Source of the DNA: Xiphydria camelus
Taxonomy: Eukaryota; Arthropoda; Insecta; Hymenoptera; Xiphydriidae
Assembly: GCA_963678675.1 (NCBI GenBank)
Contig: OY783196.1
Coordinates: forward strand, 684,501-748,500
Length of the DNA stretch: 64,000 nucleotides
Direction of reading: 5' to 3'
Positions 49,160-61,051 of this stretch are shown in pieces; positions within the stretch are counted from its first letter, which is position 1; the number at the start of each line of letters is the position of its first letter. Position numbers and translations under genes: made by a program. The notes below the pieces were generated by a model. That model was given only the letters and a program-made list of their open reading frames with translations, ran no database searches and was not told the DNA's origin.

Positions 49160-49770
49160 TAATTCCTCTGCTAAATTTCGATTTTCGCGAGAACGTCGAG
49201 AGGTGATTTCTTCGCAAAAATCTAAATCTCTGGAATCTTTTCGCGCTGATTATGAAAATCACGTTTATTTGGTCGATACCTCAAGAGAAATAGGATAAAC
49301 CACCCAGTTATTGGACAGTCTGATTTAAATAAATAAAAACAAGATTCCTAGTTTTTACTTAAATAAATATTATCAAAAACCGTACCTGGCTTATTGATTC
49401 TTGACTGTCCAATTACTGGATTGAGTATTTCCAAAAAATAAGAACACTGTCCAATAGGTAAGTAAGTTTTTTGACTTTATCCCAGTTTTGTATATTGTTG
49501 AAAATTATATTCTTTCCAACCTAAAATTCTAAGTTACTAGAATGTAAAGCCAATATATTTTCAATTTTAAAACAAGCCACCACTCATATCTCTAGGTAGA
49601 AGAATATCTTTTTTAACACGGTCTCAAATATTGTAAAATGCTTAAGTGTTCAATAACTGGACGGTTTACCCTATGAGATATCGATGATTTTCTGCATGAA
49701 AAAATTTATTTTCTTCGGAAAATCATCGATATCTCGGGGTTCGTTTGATACTCGCTCTAGACCGCGCGAA
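49160..49770. repeat. F1-related repeat split by a MITE
   Basis: The left part (CGCTGATTATGAAAATCACG, GTTTATTTGGTCGATACCTC, AAGAGAAATA) and the right part (TGAGATATCGATGATTTTCT, GAAAATCATCGATATCTCGG) rejoin into a normal F1 interior. In other copies AGGAAATATGAGATATC is continuous. The interruption at 49293-49671 is a separate element. Confidence 0.8.
49293..49671. mobile_element. MITE (379 bp) nested in an F1-type repeat
   Basis: The left GGATAAACCACCCAGTTATT with GGACAGT pairs with the right end, whose reverse complement is GGGTAAACCGTCCAGTTATT. TA flanks both sides (49291-49292, 49672-49673). Removing the element and one TA restores the uninterrupted AAATATGAGATATC seen in related repeats, so the insertion point and TA duplication are directly supported. 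The interior is AT-rich with no coding frame. Its ends and TA target suggest Tc1/mariner mobilisation. Confidence 0.9.
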
Positions 49771-50326
49771 AAAAAGCTAAAGAAAATAACCGGTACATAA
49801 TATTTCCGCGAGAATACCGGTATAGTAACTCTGATCTCACCTTTTCTCCTTATCGACTGCTCCGTATCCGTGCGATTATCGATCACTGGTTCAGTTAATC
49901 GGTGCGATATACTACGCATTTCAACGAATCTGCAGCGAAGCGAAGCTGACACTTTTATACGATCCGCATCGGGAAAGCTCAGCGGACGTTTCATTCGGAG
50001 TCGTTAGGACGGCGGCTATTCGCCAGACTGGAAGGGTCCGCGTAGGAATTAACCCTCCTCCGATAAATCGAAACCCCCCAAACCTTTAATTACTATCTCC
50101 ACTCGCGGAACGAATTAAAGGGAAGAACGAAAGAGACGACTCGATGATCGTTCGAGAATAATATTTTATCGTGCGCAAATGTACAGAGATGTTCGATGGA
50201 CGGTTACAATTGCCTGTACGGATAGAAAGATCGTAAGCACTTGAAAAAATCCCGTAAATAGGTATACAAATCTTTAATATACGCATAATGATAAATGTAA
50301 AACAGTTGCGTGCTTCTCGCGCAGAC
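49771..50326. other. Intergenic DNA / likely norpA 3' UTR
   Basis: This lies between the repeat cluster and the norpA stop codon. On the minus strand an ATTAAA variant poly(A) signal is present at 50273-50278, about 50 bp after the stop. No AATAAA is obvious nearby. No gene is seen. Confidence 0.4.
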
Positions 50327-51864
50327 TCAAACGTAAAATTCCGTTTTCGAGCTCAAGTCGTACTCGATCGCTTCGTTTTTGTACATTTCGATCGCCTGTA
50401 ATCAAAAAACCATGCGCAAATTTACCGATTGAGCATGTCTGATACGCGCGGCGGGATAAGTCGGTTATCGCTTTAAAAAACCTTGATATTTTTTGATTCA
50501 ACTTGCAATCTCTCTACATATCCAGTGCCACGCGAAAAAGAATATACCCGAAAAAATACAATAATTATTCGCCGAGTTATAAGTGCGTTTCTCTCTACTG
50601 CATCATGACGTCATTGAGGTAGAGACTCACAATTTTTGCAATCTAACGTAAAAAAAATTAGCCAGAGGACCAAATTTAAACGTACCGCGTCGATATTCAT
50701 GTCCAGGTCCGCCACCTGCTTCTCGTGGGTGACCTTGAGCTTTTCCTTCTCCCGCCCCTGCTTGATCTGCACGTTCTTCCTCTCGTCCATGAATTTCTTC
50801 GTGTTATTCTGCTTCTTCTCGCGGAGCCTGCGATCCTTGTCGCCTTTCGTTTTTAGCGCCTTGTCGTTCATCACCTCCTTCGCCGTCTCGACCGAAATCT
50901 TCGCCTGGTTCGCGTTCATCTCCTTGATGTCCCTGCGCGCGAGCAATGGGAGAGCTCGTTTCAATAATGTCCTTGATAAGCGGACGATAATCTGGCGGCG
51001 GGACTCGAGGAGGTGGAGCCGAGGAGCAGAAGGGACGCGTGAAATCGCAAGGTACAGGTATATTCGACGAATCCATCTCAATTTTCTCTCATCACTTCTG
51101 TACACTGTTATCGACTTAAGTATACCCCCAAAAAAAATCAGCTCGCCTACTTGTCGTGCTTCGTCTGCAGCTGCTTGTTCTGCGTGGCCTGCACCACCTC
51201 GATCAGCTTCTTGAACTCCTCCCTGGAGCACTGAATCTGCGTCTTGAGCAGCTCCCACTCCTCCTTCTTTTGCTTCTCCATCATCGCCGACCACTGCGCG
51301 GTTTGCTCATTGATCAGCTTCTTCGCGCTCGCATCCTGAGTGAGCGCGGCTTTGCTGCGAAGGAGACGAAGACCGTCGGTTGTCCCGCGGTTCTCAGAGG
51401 CTCGCTCTCTTATTCGGCGGTCGGTTCTCCGCGAACGAAACGACTTCGAAAACGGAGAACCGACCGCGTTACGCGTTTGATCGGGGAAAAACGCGAGAGG
51501 TCGAAAGAGAGAAACGACGATCCCTCTCTTCTCTTCCTCTCCGTTTGACCATCGCGAATCGCAATAAAGACGACGCTCACTCTTTCCCCTTCACCAGCTT
51601 CTCGATGGCGGTGCAATGATTCTTCTGCATGGCTTGCCTCTCCTTCAGGTGCTTCTTCCGCATGGCTTCGAGTTCCTTCTGCTGCTTCTTGCCGGCCTTG
51701 AAGGCCTTCTCCCGCCTCAGCGAGTCCACGGTGATCGGTTCCAATTTGAACTCCTCTGCAACGCGATGTAGATCAATTATTATTCTCAATCCCAGCAGAG
51801 TCGAAAGCGAGCTCGAGGCGAAGCCGCTCGCGGACTTCCGAAGGCAGCGTTTCTTCGCTCTCTC

Positions 51865-51898
<34 letters not shown>

Positions 51899-54800
51899 GC
51901 GAGTCAACGACTCGACCGGATTCCGCGATCCCGTCGTTAATCTTTCCCGCGCGTTGCGACACCGACGCGACAATCGATTGCACCACCCCGTTTCTCGTTT
52001 CGGCCCCGAAGAAGCGACGCCGCGCGTCGAAACCCGGTTACTCGGAAAGAGGCGCGGGGGCGTCGGATCTCTCGTCGCACGGGCGACGCGCGCGTCTCAA
52101 ATAAGCAGGCGGCCGAACCTTTCTTCGCCTCTTCCTTCTTCTTCTTCTCCGCCTCCGCCTTGCTGTCGGTCTGCTCTATTCCCAGACCCTTCATCGCCTC
52201 GTCGCGCTTCTCCGCGCCCTTGCTGAACGCCCCGGGATCGGACAGCGCGGCCATGAAGTCTGAAACAGGACGTCGAAGTGCGCGGCTGAGGTGAAGGCGC
52301 GATTCCCTCTCGGCTAGGGGATGCGCGGGGACAAGGGGGTGCGATATCGTACGTATGCATCCAGGCTTCTCTCAATATTAAATCCTAGGCGGGGGGGGGG
52401 AGCGTCTCGCTCTCTTTTTTTTCCATCCCTCTGTGGAACCGTTTCGCTTTTATCGGGATTCCAGGAAACGCCTCGTATGGATTTTTAGAAGGAAAACAAA
52501 GAGAGGGATTCTCGCGATGCGTGAGACGACGACAGAGCTTTCGATTTCTTTGATAAAGAATGAAATGAGAAGTCGAAGCTTGCGACTGAGAAAGCGGATG
52601 AGATAAATTATTAGAAGCATTCGATCGACTATCGAAAAACTCGCGTACCTTCGAATCCATCGGGCACGTAGATCTTCAGCTCGATGTTGCAGAACAACAT
52701 CGGAAGCGCCATCGGAAAGTTGGCTTCCGTCTTCAGTGAGATGTGCCTGTATCCGGCCTGAAGACCGTCCAGCGGCAGGATGCGCTGCCCCAGCAGCTTT
52801 CCGCTCTCCTCGTAGACTCCTGAGCGTCGTGGATGGAGAAGAGGCTCGTTGTACCGTAATATTTTTCCTCCCGCCGGTCGATCGCGTTTTTCTCGATCCC
52901 GTTGAAATGCCTATCGGTGCGCGCGATACGCGTCCCGGTCCCCGATTTATCCGTCCCTCCGTTCGACGATTAATGGCGAGTTTGGGAAGATTTTGTGGAG
53001 CGTGAATAGGTGCTCGCTCCCGATCTACATTATCGACTTTCGAACAGGCGGATATACGGGGGCGGAAGGGAGCGGGAGAAACGGGGTCTCGAGAATTCCG
53101 CGAAATAATCGTCGATTGCGCGAAACGACGCGGATTAGAAGCGTCGGCTTCGATGGAAAGGAAACCGGGGGATCCATTCGCTCTTTCACGCGTGTCAAAT
53201 TTCCTTTTGCGAAGCAACGGTTGCGGGAGAACGTTGACTACGATTTTCTCCCTTTCCGCAGTCATTGATTACCGCGCAAATCTACGGTTATCGCCGTGGA
53301 TAAAATCGTAATTCGCGCGTTCGACACATTTTCCACGGAAAATCGCGCGCGAACGCATTACCGATCCTGAGCACGGCCAGATCCGGCAGCACCACCTTCC
53401 TGAAGAGGAACGGCTCCTCGTTGTAGACGGGATTCAGACCGTTGCCCGGTACCATCCTCGTCCGGAACTCCTTCTTGATCGTGTCGGCCGGCAGGCCGTA
53501 CATGTCGACCTCTACGTAGGTGCCCACCTTCTTGTCCGACAAAAATTGACCGGCTATCACCTGGAAGGGAGGAGGAGGAGGTCGCGATTGCAAGGGCGGT
53601 TCCCGGGAAGGACGAGCGCCTTAACGAGCGCGAAGCTACCTGGACCGAGCATTGAGCGGTGATCACGCCGTCCACGTCCTCCGAGAAGGGGTCGAAGCTT
53701 CGATCCGGTCGCCGCATGAAGTCGGGCTTCAGCAGGTATCCGGTGGTGCCGTTGTACTCGAACTTACCCTGATTCAGCTGCATCGGCAAGTCCGGCGTCT
53801 GGAAGTTGAGCGCCACCATCTGACAGCCCGCGTTCCAGAAGACCTGCAACGCGGCCGTTTGTATATTCCTTCGCTCGGCGATTTTTCCACCCCTCTACCC
53901 CCACCTGCGGCATGTAGTTGGACGAATCCGCCCTGGTACCCTTCGGATAGATACGACTCATCTGGCGCTTATTGTAGTTGACGAATTCCACCGAGGAAGT
54001 CTTCAGATAATTCAGCGCCGCCGTCTCCGAGAAGGAGGACATGTTGTGATGTATGTTCTTCTCTGCAAAACCCCCGAGATCGAGCGCGCGCACCTCCACA
54101 GGAACCGATCTCACACTCATCGGGGGGCGTCACTTACTTTCAGCCGTTTCGAAACTCTGGAACTTGACGGGCTGGGCGTAATTGATCATCGAGGAGAGCC
54201 AGGGATGACAGGCCATGGTGCTCCCGGTGTACTGGATCGGGGGTGCCTCGCCCTCCGCGCCTCCCTCGCCCGCGGGTGGAGCTCCCTCCGCCGGCGGAGT
54301 CGGTTCCTCCTGAAGCGCAATCGACTCTTCGACGCGGGACGATCGAACGCGTCAGCGACCACTCACCTTGGGCGGCTCCGTGACAGCGGGTGCGCTCGCA
54401 TCCTCCACGACCTCGTCCTTCACCTCGAACTGCCCCGAGCGGAAGAGCTCCAGCTCGACCTTCTCCACTTCGGGCTTGAGACGCTTGTTCTTGATGAGTA
54501 TCTTGCGCTTCAAGGCGCTGGGCGGTGGCAGAGGGCTGCCCGGCTCCAACTGTAACCAACGGGGAGGAAGGAATGCAATGACCCGCTGTAATTACGCGTC
54601 GGAATAATGGCACGGAACGGAACGGAATGCGAAGCGTCGAACGATTGAAGAAGAGGTTACCAGTGGACGTGAAAAAAGGTCTTCTCGCGCCTATCACCCC
54701 GCGAGATAAACGGTATCCGGAACCGCCCCCTTCGTCATACTCACGGGATAGTCCTTCAGCTGCTCCTTCAGCAGCAGATCGCCGAATATCTCGTCGCAAT

Positions 54801-57134
54801 ACTTGGCCAGCTTGTACTGATTCTTCAGCGAGCAGTGGTTCTCGAAGCTCAGGATGATGGGATAGTCGGACGTGACGAAGGCGCAGTCCCTGATGGCGTA
54901 GATGACGTCCTTGAAGAGGATGTCGGTGCACATGGCCTTCCCGTGGGTTATTATCGGTTCGTCGTCCACGGTCTTGCCGTCCCAGCAGTCCAGCTCGACG
55001 CACCTGAAATCGCGATCGAGCCTTCGGGATATTCGCGCCGAATACACGTGCATTTAGGTGAGAAGAGGGAGGCGTTTCACCTGCAACCGGCGAGGAGCAC
55101 CTGTCGGTACATCTCCACGGTGCTCTTCCCGCCGATTTGCCTGCCGCTCAGATAGGTGTTGTGACTCGAGTTGATGTAGTAGTGGGAGAGCGGCTGATCC
55201 ATGTCCATCCATTCTTCCAGCTTGTCCAGAAACACGGGCGCGTTCTCGTCGGACATGAGGTAGCGAATGAAGCCGTCCTTCGTGAGTCGTTCTGGGCGCG
55301 GGAAGATCGGACGAGGGGCGATTAAGAGGAATCCTCGAGGTGAGATTTTACGCACACTTCTCTGCGATATTTTCCGGGAGAGGATGTAAAAAATTCCGTA
55401 ATCTAGAGAATTCGAAATTAATCTCACTTTCGCCGCGCGCTTTCTCGTCCTGCTCGTAGTCGTTGACGATCTCCACGCATCGTTTGTCGTCGTAAAGCGG
55501 ATACAGGATCTCGTTCAGCCGCGGATCCCGCTGTTTCTCGTTCATGAAGGTCACCAGTTGCTCCAGACTGATCGAATCGGCCTTGCCCTTGGTGCTGAGG
55601 GACGGACGACGGTAATTTACAGCGGGAGATGACGACGAAATACTTACGTCCCGATTCTGCACTAACATCGATTGGAAGAGCTCTTCGATGTCGTTCCTCG
55701 GGCAGAGCTTGTGGTACAGCGTGTAGAACTTGTCGAATGTGAAGTCGTCCGGCTCGATTTTGTCGCTCTGTGTGAGTCAACGCGATCGAGGTAATCGAGG
55801 AATCGCGCGCGATCATCGACTCGAGAGAACGTACCTTTCCACTCGGCAGGCCCAAGTCGGCCAGACCCTGGTACACGAGCTTTTCCGTTTTACCCGAAGC
55901 GAACGTCTTTGATATGACCTTCACCGGCACCTTTCCCTTCGGATCCACCGAGAAGCTCAGCCGCATCCAACTGCAAGGAAACGGAACGGTACTCGTCCTG
56001 AATCTCTCGTACGTAAAATTTCATCGTGGTGTTAGCCGCGATTTCGAGGGACTCACTGTTTCATCAGCTGCGTCGTCGGACAGACGTTGCTCGCTTTTGT
56101 ATTGTGCGTGATAAGTCGCAAGCCCGCTTGCCAGTCCTGGAAATTGATATCGCGGGAAAGAAGAAACTCGTGAAACGAAGAAAAGTAACTTTACGACAAA
56201 ATCATCTTCTCCGAAAAATTCCGAGCTCGCGGTACATTCGTTATTCCCACCTTTGCAGTCTGCGCGTCCGCGCACACGACGTGCTGATAGTGAATATTCG
56301 TGTAATCAACTCCCGAACATATCGTCAAACTCTTCTCATCTAGCTGCTCCGTGGTGCCGTGTTTGCTCAACTTGTTGCATAATTTCGGATCCTGAATTTC
56401 GGAGATTCGGGGAATAAACTCGTTTCCGGGAGCAGCGCTCCGGGGGTTCATTTGTATTTCATTCTCGCGGGGGAGACATTTCTGCGGGACTCACCTTCGG
56501 CGTACCTCCGTATCTTATGTCGCTCACTTGCGCCAACTCTATGACATCTCCGTCCTGCGAAACGTGATTTTTGTCACTTCAAAAATTCATTTTTTTAATT
56601 CCCATCATACGGAATTTATTTATTATTATTTTTATTTTTTTATTAAAACTGCTTTGCTCCCAGAACAATTATAAAAATTCATTTATATTTATGCGGTAAA
56701 CGTGGATAACGCGAGAATAGTTTTCCGAATTTTTCAAACAGTCCTTTTTTTAATATTCCTCGTCAAAATATCGAGTCGAAATAATCTCCGCAAAAGCTTC
56801 CTCGTGGCCCGATGATCGTTTCTCAGGGCCGTCGAGCAAAAGCTCGCCTATTCCCGCACATAGATTCCGGAATATTGTGATTTACATCGGATAAGTGCCC
56901 GCGCTGTCGCGGCTTGAGATCTACACCCCGCGACCCCATTCCGCCTCGAGATTTACGCTATACCTTTCCCTCGCTCTTCCAGTAGACGAAGAATCCGTAC
57001 TCGTCGACTTTGAAGAGGCAGTTTGGCTCGTACTCGGTACTCTCCTTATCCTCGAACCACCGATCGAAGGTCGAGCCATTTCGCAGGAGCTCCGGCACCT
57101 CGATGCGCCAATTGAATTCGAATTTTTTCGTCAT
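50327..57134 (-). CDS. norpA: Phosphoinositide phospholipase C-beta, eye type (norpA)
   Basis: It hydrolyses PIP2 to IP3 and diacylglycerol downstream of Gq, the key step of fly phototransduction in rhabdomeres. Coding exons in transcript order: 57134-56964, 56554-56495, 56391-56251, 56136-56057, 55970-55835, 55767-55667, 55594-55428, 55291-55081, 55003-54745, 54549-54367, 54309-54138, 54062-53905, 53843-53640, 53560-53362, 52819-52649, 52259-52119, 51755-51581, 51354-51151, 50932-50686 and 50395-50327. All phases close at 1082 aa, near the fly length. The PH-like N-terminus (MTKKFEFNW) spans about 1-145 and the EF-hands about 150-300. The X box has catalytic His329 (SSHNTYL) and His376 (ITHGK) with calcium ligands Glu359, Asp361 and Glu410. 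An acidic/Pro linker lies at about 480-540, then the Y box, C2 (about 680-810) and a Lys/Glu-rich coiled-coil tail. The start at 57134 was chosen over the in-frame ATG at 57161 because MTKK matches the family. The C-terminus is TEFYV, a PDZ-ligand-like end comparable to the fly INAD-binding tail. Confidence 0.95.
50548..50610 (+). repeat. F2 interior fragment in norpA last intron
   Basis: AATAATTATTCGCCGAGTTA, AAGTGCGTTTCTCTC and ATGACGTCATTGAGG correspond to the interior of the F2 foldback element near 18130-18183 (AATTATTCGCCGAGTCAAAA, GTGCGTTTCTCTGC, GTGACGTCGTCG). The F2 ends are missing. Confidence 0.6.
51858..51898 (+). repeat. TC microsatellite in norpA intron 16
   Basis: This is a nearly pure TC tract with one CCC interruption, lying between exons 52259-52119 and 51755-51581. 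It reads GAGA on the coding strand and generates RERERE artefact frames. Confidence 0.9.
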
Positions 57135-58207
57135 TTTTCCCACCCAAAACGATTCGCGCAAAGCGAATAACGGAAGTCGCCTCTGGCGTGGAGCTTTCAG
57201 ACGGAGGAAGAAAAATCGTAAGTCGCGCGACTTGCGAGGGAAACACCGTTACGGACAGAGCGGTCCGAGCGTTACTCAGTGTCTAGGCACGGGAAACCTG
57301 TCACGGATGAGAGCTTAATTAGTTTAGAATAATTCAATTGCCGGGATTACCGGGGATCGTCGCTATTGGATGAGTCGGACGTGGCGCGAAGGTCGTTAGG
57401 ATTGCGTAGCGGCTGCCAAATCATTCGGAGATAAGGGAGTTCGGAACTGGAGATCGGACATTTATGAAATGACGGAAGGTATTACCAATTCTTCGTTGTA
57501 AAATAGCAAGTTGGTATAAAAAAATGAGAGAGTAATCATGGAATTCAAAGAATTTATCAAACTATCACACTTCGACATATTCATTTATTCGGTAGATACA
57601 TGTAGACGAGTGATGAGATTTTAATTTGCATTTATTTACATACGCACGGACAATCGTCGCTACTTTTACATTAATGTTAATCTATAGATATATGTATTTA
57701 CAAGAGTTAGGTACGTTAGTTGCATATTTCTATCAATCAATTGCATGTACTTCTACTCATCAGATTGATAACTTTTCAGGTTTACGCTGATTTCGGGTTA
57801 AAAAATCAAACGTTTTTTCACTCGTCGGTTCCAGCCGCGTCTGACGCGCCAGCGACCATTACTACTGCAGTGTATACCGGGATGCGCTCTGCACGTATTA
57901 TGTAATACAAGTCAATCGTGAGATCGCATTTGATCGCTTCACTCGAGAAATCGTCGCTCTCCTTCCGTTTCAATTTCGAGAAAATGTCCTCCGCGGGGTC
58001 ACATCACCGTCGACTCGAGCAGCTTCCGGCAAAATTCCGTGACGTAGAAACCACGTCTCCCGGCAAAAAGCGTCGGAGGAGTCGGTGCTTTATTGCTCTC
58101 AGTCTCTCAATGAAAATTATTGCACTTGTCTCGCTTTTCCCTCCAACCCCCTGCGCCGTGCGTCTCTCCCCTTCACGGAGAGGCGCGATTATTCGGGACT
58201 CGACGCT
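57135..58207. other. norpA upstream region and aquaporin 3' flank
   Basis: This 1.07-kb gap separates the norpA start codon and the aquaporin stop codon, both on the minus strand. It must contain the norpA promoter and 5' UTR unless an upstream non-coding exon exists. No clear TATA box was identified. It contains the aquaporin poly(A) signal candidate at 58089. Confidence 0.4.
58089..58094 (-). terminator. Candidate polyadenylation signal of the aquaporin
   Basis: AATAAA on the minus strand lies about 115 bp after the aquaporin stop codon, a normal distance for an insect 3' UTR. Confidence 0.5.
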
Positions 58208-61051
58208 TCAGAATACCTTTTCCTTCCGCGCGTTGACGAAGCTCTGCACGACGGGCATCTTATACACGACTACCGATGCGATGGAACCGGCACACGCGCC
58301 GACCCAGTAAACGATTACGTGCTCCGCGAAGGTACTTCCCATGCAGCCGTACTTCAGGGACGTTGCCAGGACGGGGTTGAAATAGCCTCCGGAGTAATTA
58401 AAAGCTGTAAGTGAGCGATGAAGGAATTGAGATCGTCTTCTGTGCGGAATGTATCGCATGTGACTGATGCGAAAATTTCGTATATGCCGATAAGTGCCTT
58501 TTTCAAGTCAAAAAGAGGCATAAGGGAAATTGTTTATTCACTCAAATTTATTTAAATACGAATAATAAAGCGAAAACAAGTAATTGGAAACTTAAAAGCA
58601 AAAGGGCGCAGAAGATATGTACGATACTCCCTCATGCCTTTAGTTTCTCAAATTCTTATTTCGACATTTTTCAACTTTTTTTTACGTATTACTATGAGTG
58701 GCGGGAACACATTTTCTTTTTTACAAGCCCTATTGTTTTTCACAGTGACTTGTACGGTCTTTTGGCATTAGTGACGCGATACGTCGAATAGAGATCACTC
58801 GTGACAGAGAGGACTCGCGAACGAGTGGGCACCGAAGCGCGGCGATGATTTCCGCTTCATCGATATAAAAGAATGCTGTCAAGGAGCTCTGGACGAAGCT
58901 AACGAGTACCGATTATCGACGGAACGAAGTTTGCTTCTTCTTCTCCTCCTCCTCCTCCTCTCAGAAATCATAAAACTGCCTTTGTAACACCAAAGCGGGG
59001 ATAACGAAAGTTTCGCGAAAAAGAGCAATGACCGCTCGATCGTGTCGTCCCATCCTTTACTGATTAGTCCGCGACACGGGGGCGCGCGGGTAGTACGAGG
59101 CGGAGGAAGGACCAGACATCGGATCATCGCTCGCGAGACGTTAATGACCTTCGCGTCTCGTCGTTCGCGCCCGACGCAACACCCGACAGGTTTTTCGATA
59201 CCTCGATTGGAAGACTCGGGGTTGGACGCGGAGGAGCACCCTCCGACGCCGCACTCGCTCTTGCGAGAGTAAAATTCATTCCACGTGTCTCTTTTTCACC
59301 TCATCTTTAACGTACTTGTACTCCGAGGTAGATTTGAGACTCACGTATGAATTACAACTAGTCTCATCAGAGGCGCGCGCGGTTCCACTTTCGTCGGCTT
59401 TTGTGGAACGGGAGGAATCTGTGGTAGCCTCGTGGGTCCAGGTGCGAATACCAGTAACTCGAAGTTCCTCGCATAGCTCGGCAAAGGGTAGAAGGAGGTG
59501 CTCCCCTGAATCTTGAATATTTTGACGACCAGGACCACGACCGTTACCTCGTCCGTTTTTGGCCAAAGGCCAAAGCGGCGAGACCGAGCGAGACGTGCGG
59601 AGGCATTGTACGCGTTGATAAATTACTCGATCGCGTGGACCGCGGACCTCTCGCGCGTATACGTAGACACAACAGAGAACAAGGTATACCAGATATCCCA
59701 AAATGTACCTAATACGTATACGGCGCAACGAGGATGGTTATATCTCGCAGGGGTGGCTCTGCGCCAATTCCGATACTCGAAGATGCCCTCGGAATATTCG
59801 AGCAAAGTTATCGCAGCGTACGATGACACACTCCGGGATACCACCTGTTGCAAGGTATCATTTTTGCGGAGCTATACGAGAAAAAGCTCGCTCCGCGTTC
59901 TCTCGTCGAGTCTCATGGTCGCCCCTGTACACACTACCCGCTATGCACCGGTGTGACGAGCAAAAGGGATTGCATATCGCCAGGGGCCGGCTTCTCTTTC
60001 ATCGCGTATCAACGGCGCGCTTGATAAAAATACTACGAACCTGCGACTACCAAGGATGTCCCGACGAAGGAATCGATGACCGTACCGAAGCGCGGATTGA
60101 CTTCGCTCAAGGCCCGCGATACTACTCTGTAGATGCAAGTGGCCACGCACTCGATGAGAGCTCCGTACACGGCGGGAACCTGAAGAATCGATTCGTATCG
60201 AGGAAAGGAGGCGCGTGAAACGAACGATAAGTATTGTACACCGGTTAAATGTAAAATGTTCGACGACTAGCCTGCAAATCGGTCGTGCAGTCCTCGAAAG
60301 CCCTGTTCTTGTGCGTAGGCACGATTTCCAGCGCCCAGAGCAGCTGTATGTACCTGAAGACGGCCAAACCGCCCAAGAGCTCGGCCCAGATGAGGAGAAA
60401 GGCCACCTTGGGGGTCTTCTCACCCTCTATCAGGTCTTCCAAGTGGGTGTAGGGACACGCGCTCGCGTCTCCCCAGTTGGCCGACCACCAGATCGTCAGG
60501 ACGAACAGGTAGATCGCGTACACGGAAACGCCCCAATTGTCGGCAACTGCAAAAGCGTAACGCGAGGGCCTCCGGTACTGTGCGAAGATCGCCTACCGAG
60601 AGGCTCTGCGCTTTCACCCATCGTCCCGCGAGAAAGCCAAATTCGTCGGCATCCCGCATCTTTATCTCACACAGAGCGGCCAGACGACAGCGACTGGACT
60701 GACGAGCGTCTAGTGGCTGAGAATAGACCCGGTCGATTTGGTCGTGCTAACGCGCCTCAACGTCTTCGGAACGCTCGTCGTCCGCGTTCCACGCGAATCC
60801 GACCTTTGCCAAAATCTCGACGCGCCAAAATCCCCTCGGAACCGAAGACCCGGCCAAGGAAACTTACTTATGATGAGCTCGAAGCACGCTCCGCAGAGCT
60901 CGGCCGTGGCGATGCCTTCCAGGAAGAGAGACCTGATCAGCGGTTCGCCGATGTAGCGTTGGACGTACCTCCTGGCCCAGTAGGCTATCAGGCTGGTGAC
61001 GACGATGTAAAGGGTCGACACGACCAGAGCCAGCAGCGTGCCCACGGCCAT
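58208..61051 (-). CDS. AQP12L: Unorthodox aquaporin, AQP11/12-like
   Basis: This is a member of the deeply diverged AQP11/12 (superaquaporin) branch. Vertebrate relatives are mostly intracellular, and the substrate in insects is uncertain. Exons in transcript order: 61051-60868, 60546-60272, 60179-60041 and 58404-58208. Phases close at 264 aa, the usual size. Hydrophobic spans start at about residue 4 (TM1) and continue through exon 2. The first NPA box is replaced by Cys-Pro-Tyr (92-94, in DASACPYTH). The second is Asn-Pro-Val (209-211, in GGYFNPVLATS). The short C-tail ends in RKEKVF. The start ATG is followed by GCC and preceded by GAG, an acceptable context. Intron 2 has no GT at the expected border. 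CAG followed by GCTAGT fits a GC-AG intron and joins ...CTTDLQ to VPAVYG in frame. Intron 3 is 1.6 kb, while the others are 92 and 321 bp. It is transcribed in the same direction as norpA, but no functional link is implied. Confidence 0.9.
58405..60040. other. Aquaporin intron 3 (1.6 kb)
   Basis: I see no nested gene. Open frames at 59276-59956 on both strands are short and lack domains. A GGA/TCC-type microsatellite lies at about 58937-58960. Confidence 0.4.

Noticed and set aside
51151..51160. Apparent frameshift between two norpA coiled-coil exons
   Set aside because: Careful placement of the donor after GAC AA (before GTAGGC) joined to GGAC restores the frame. No break exists.
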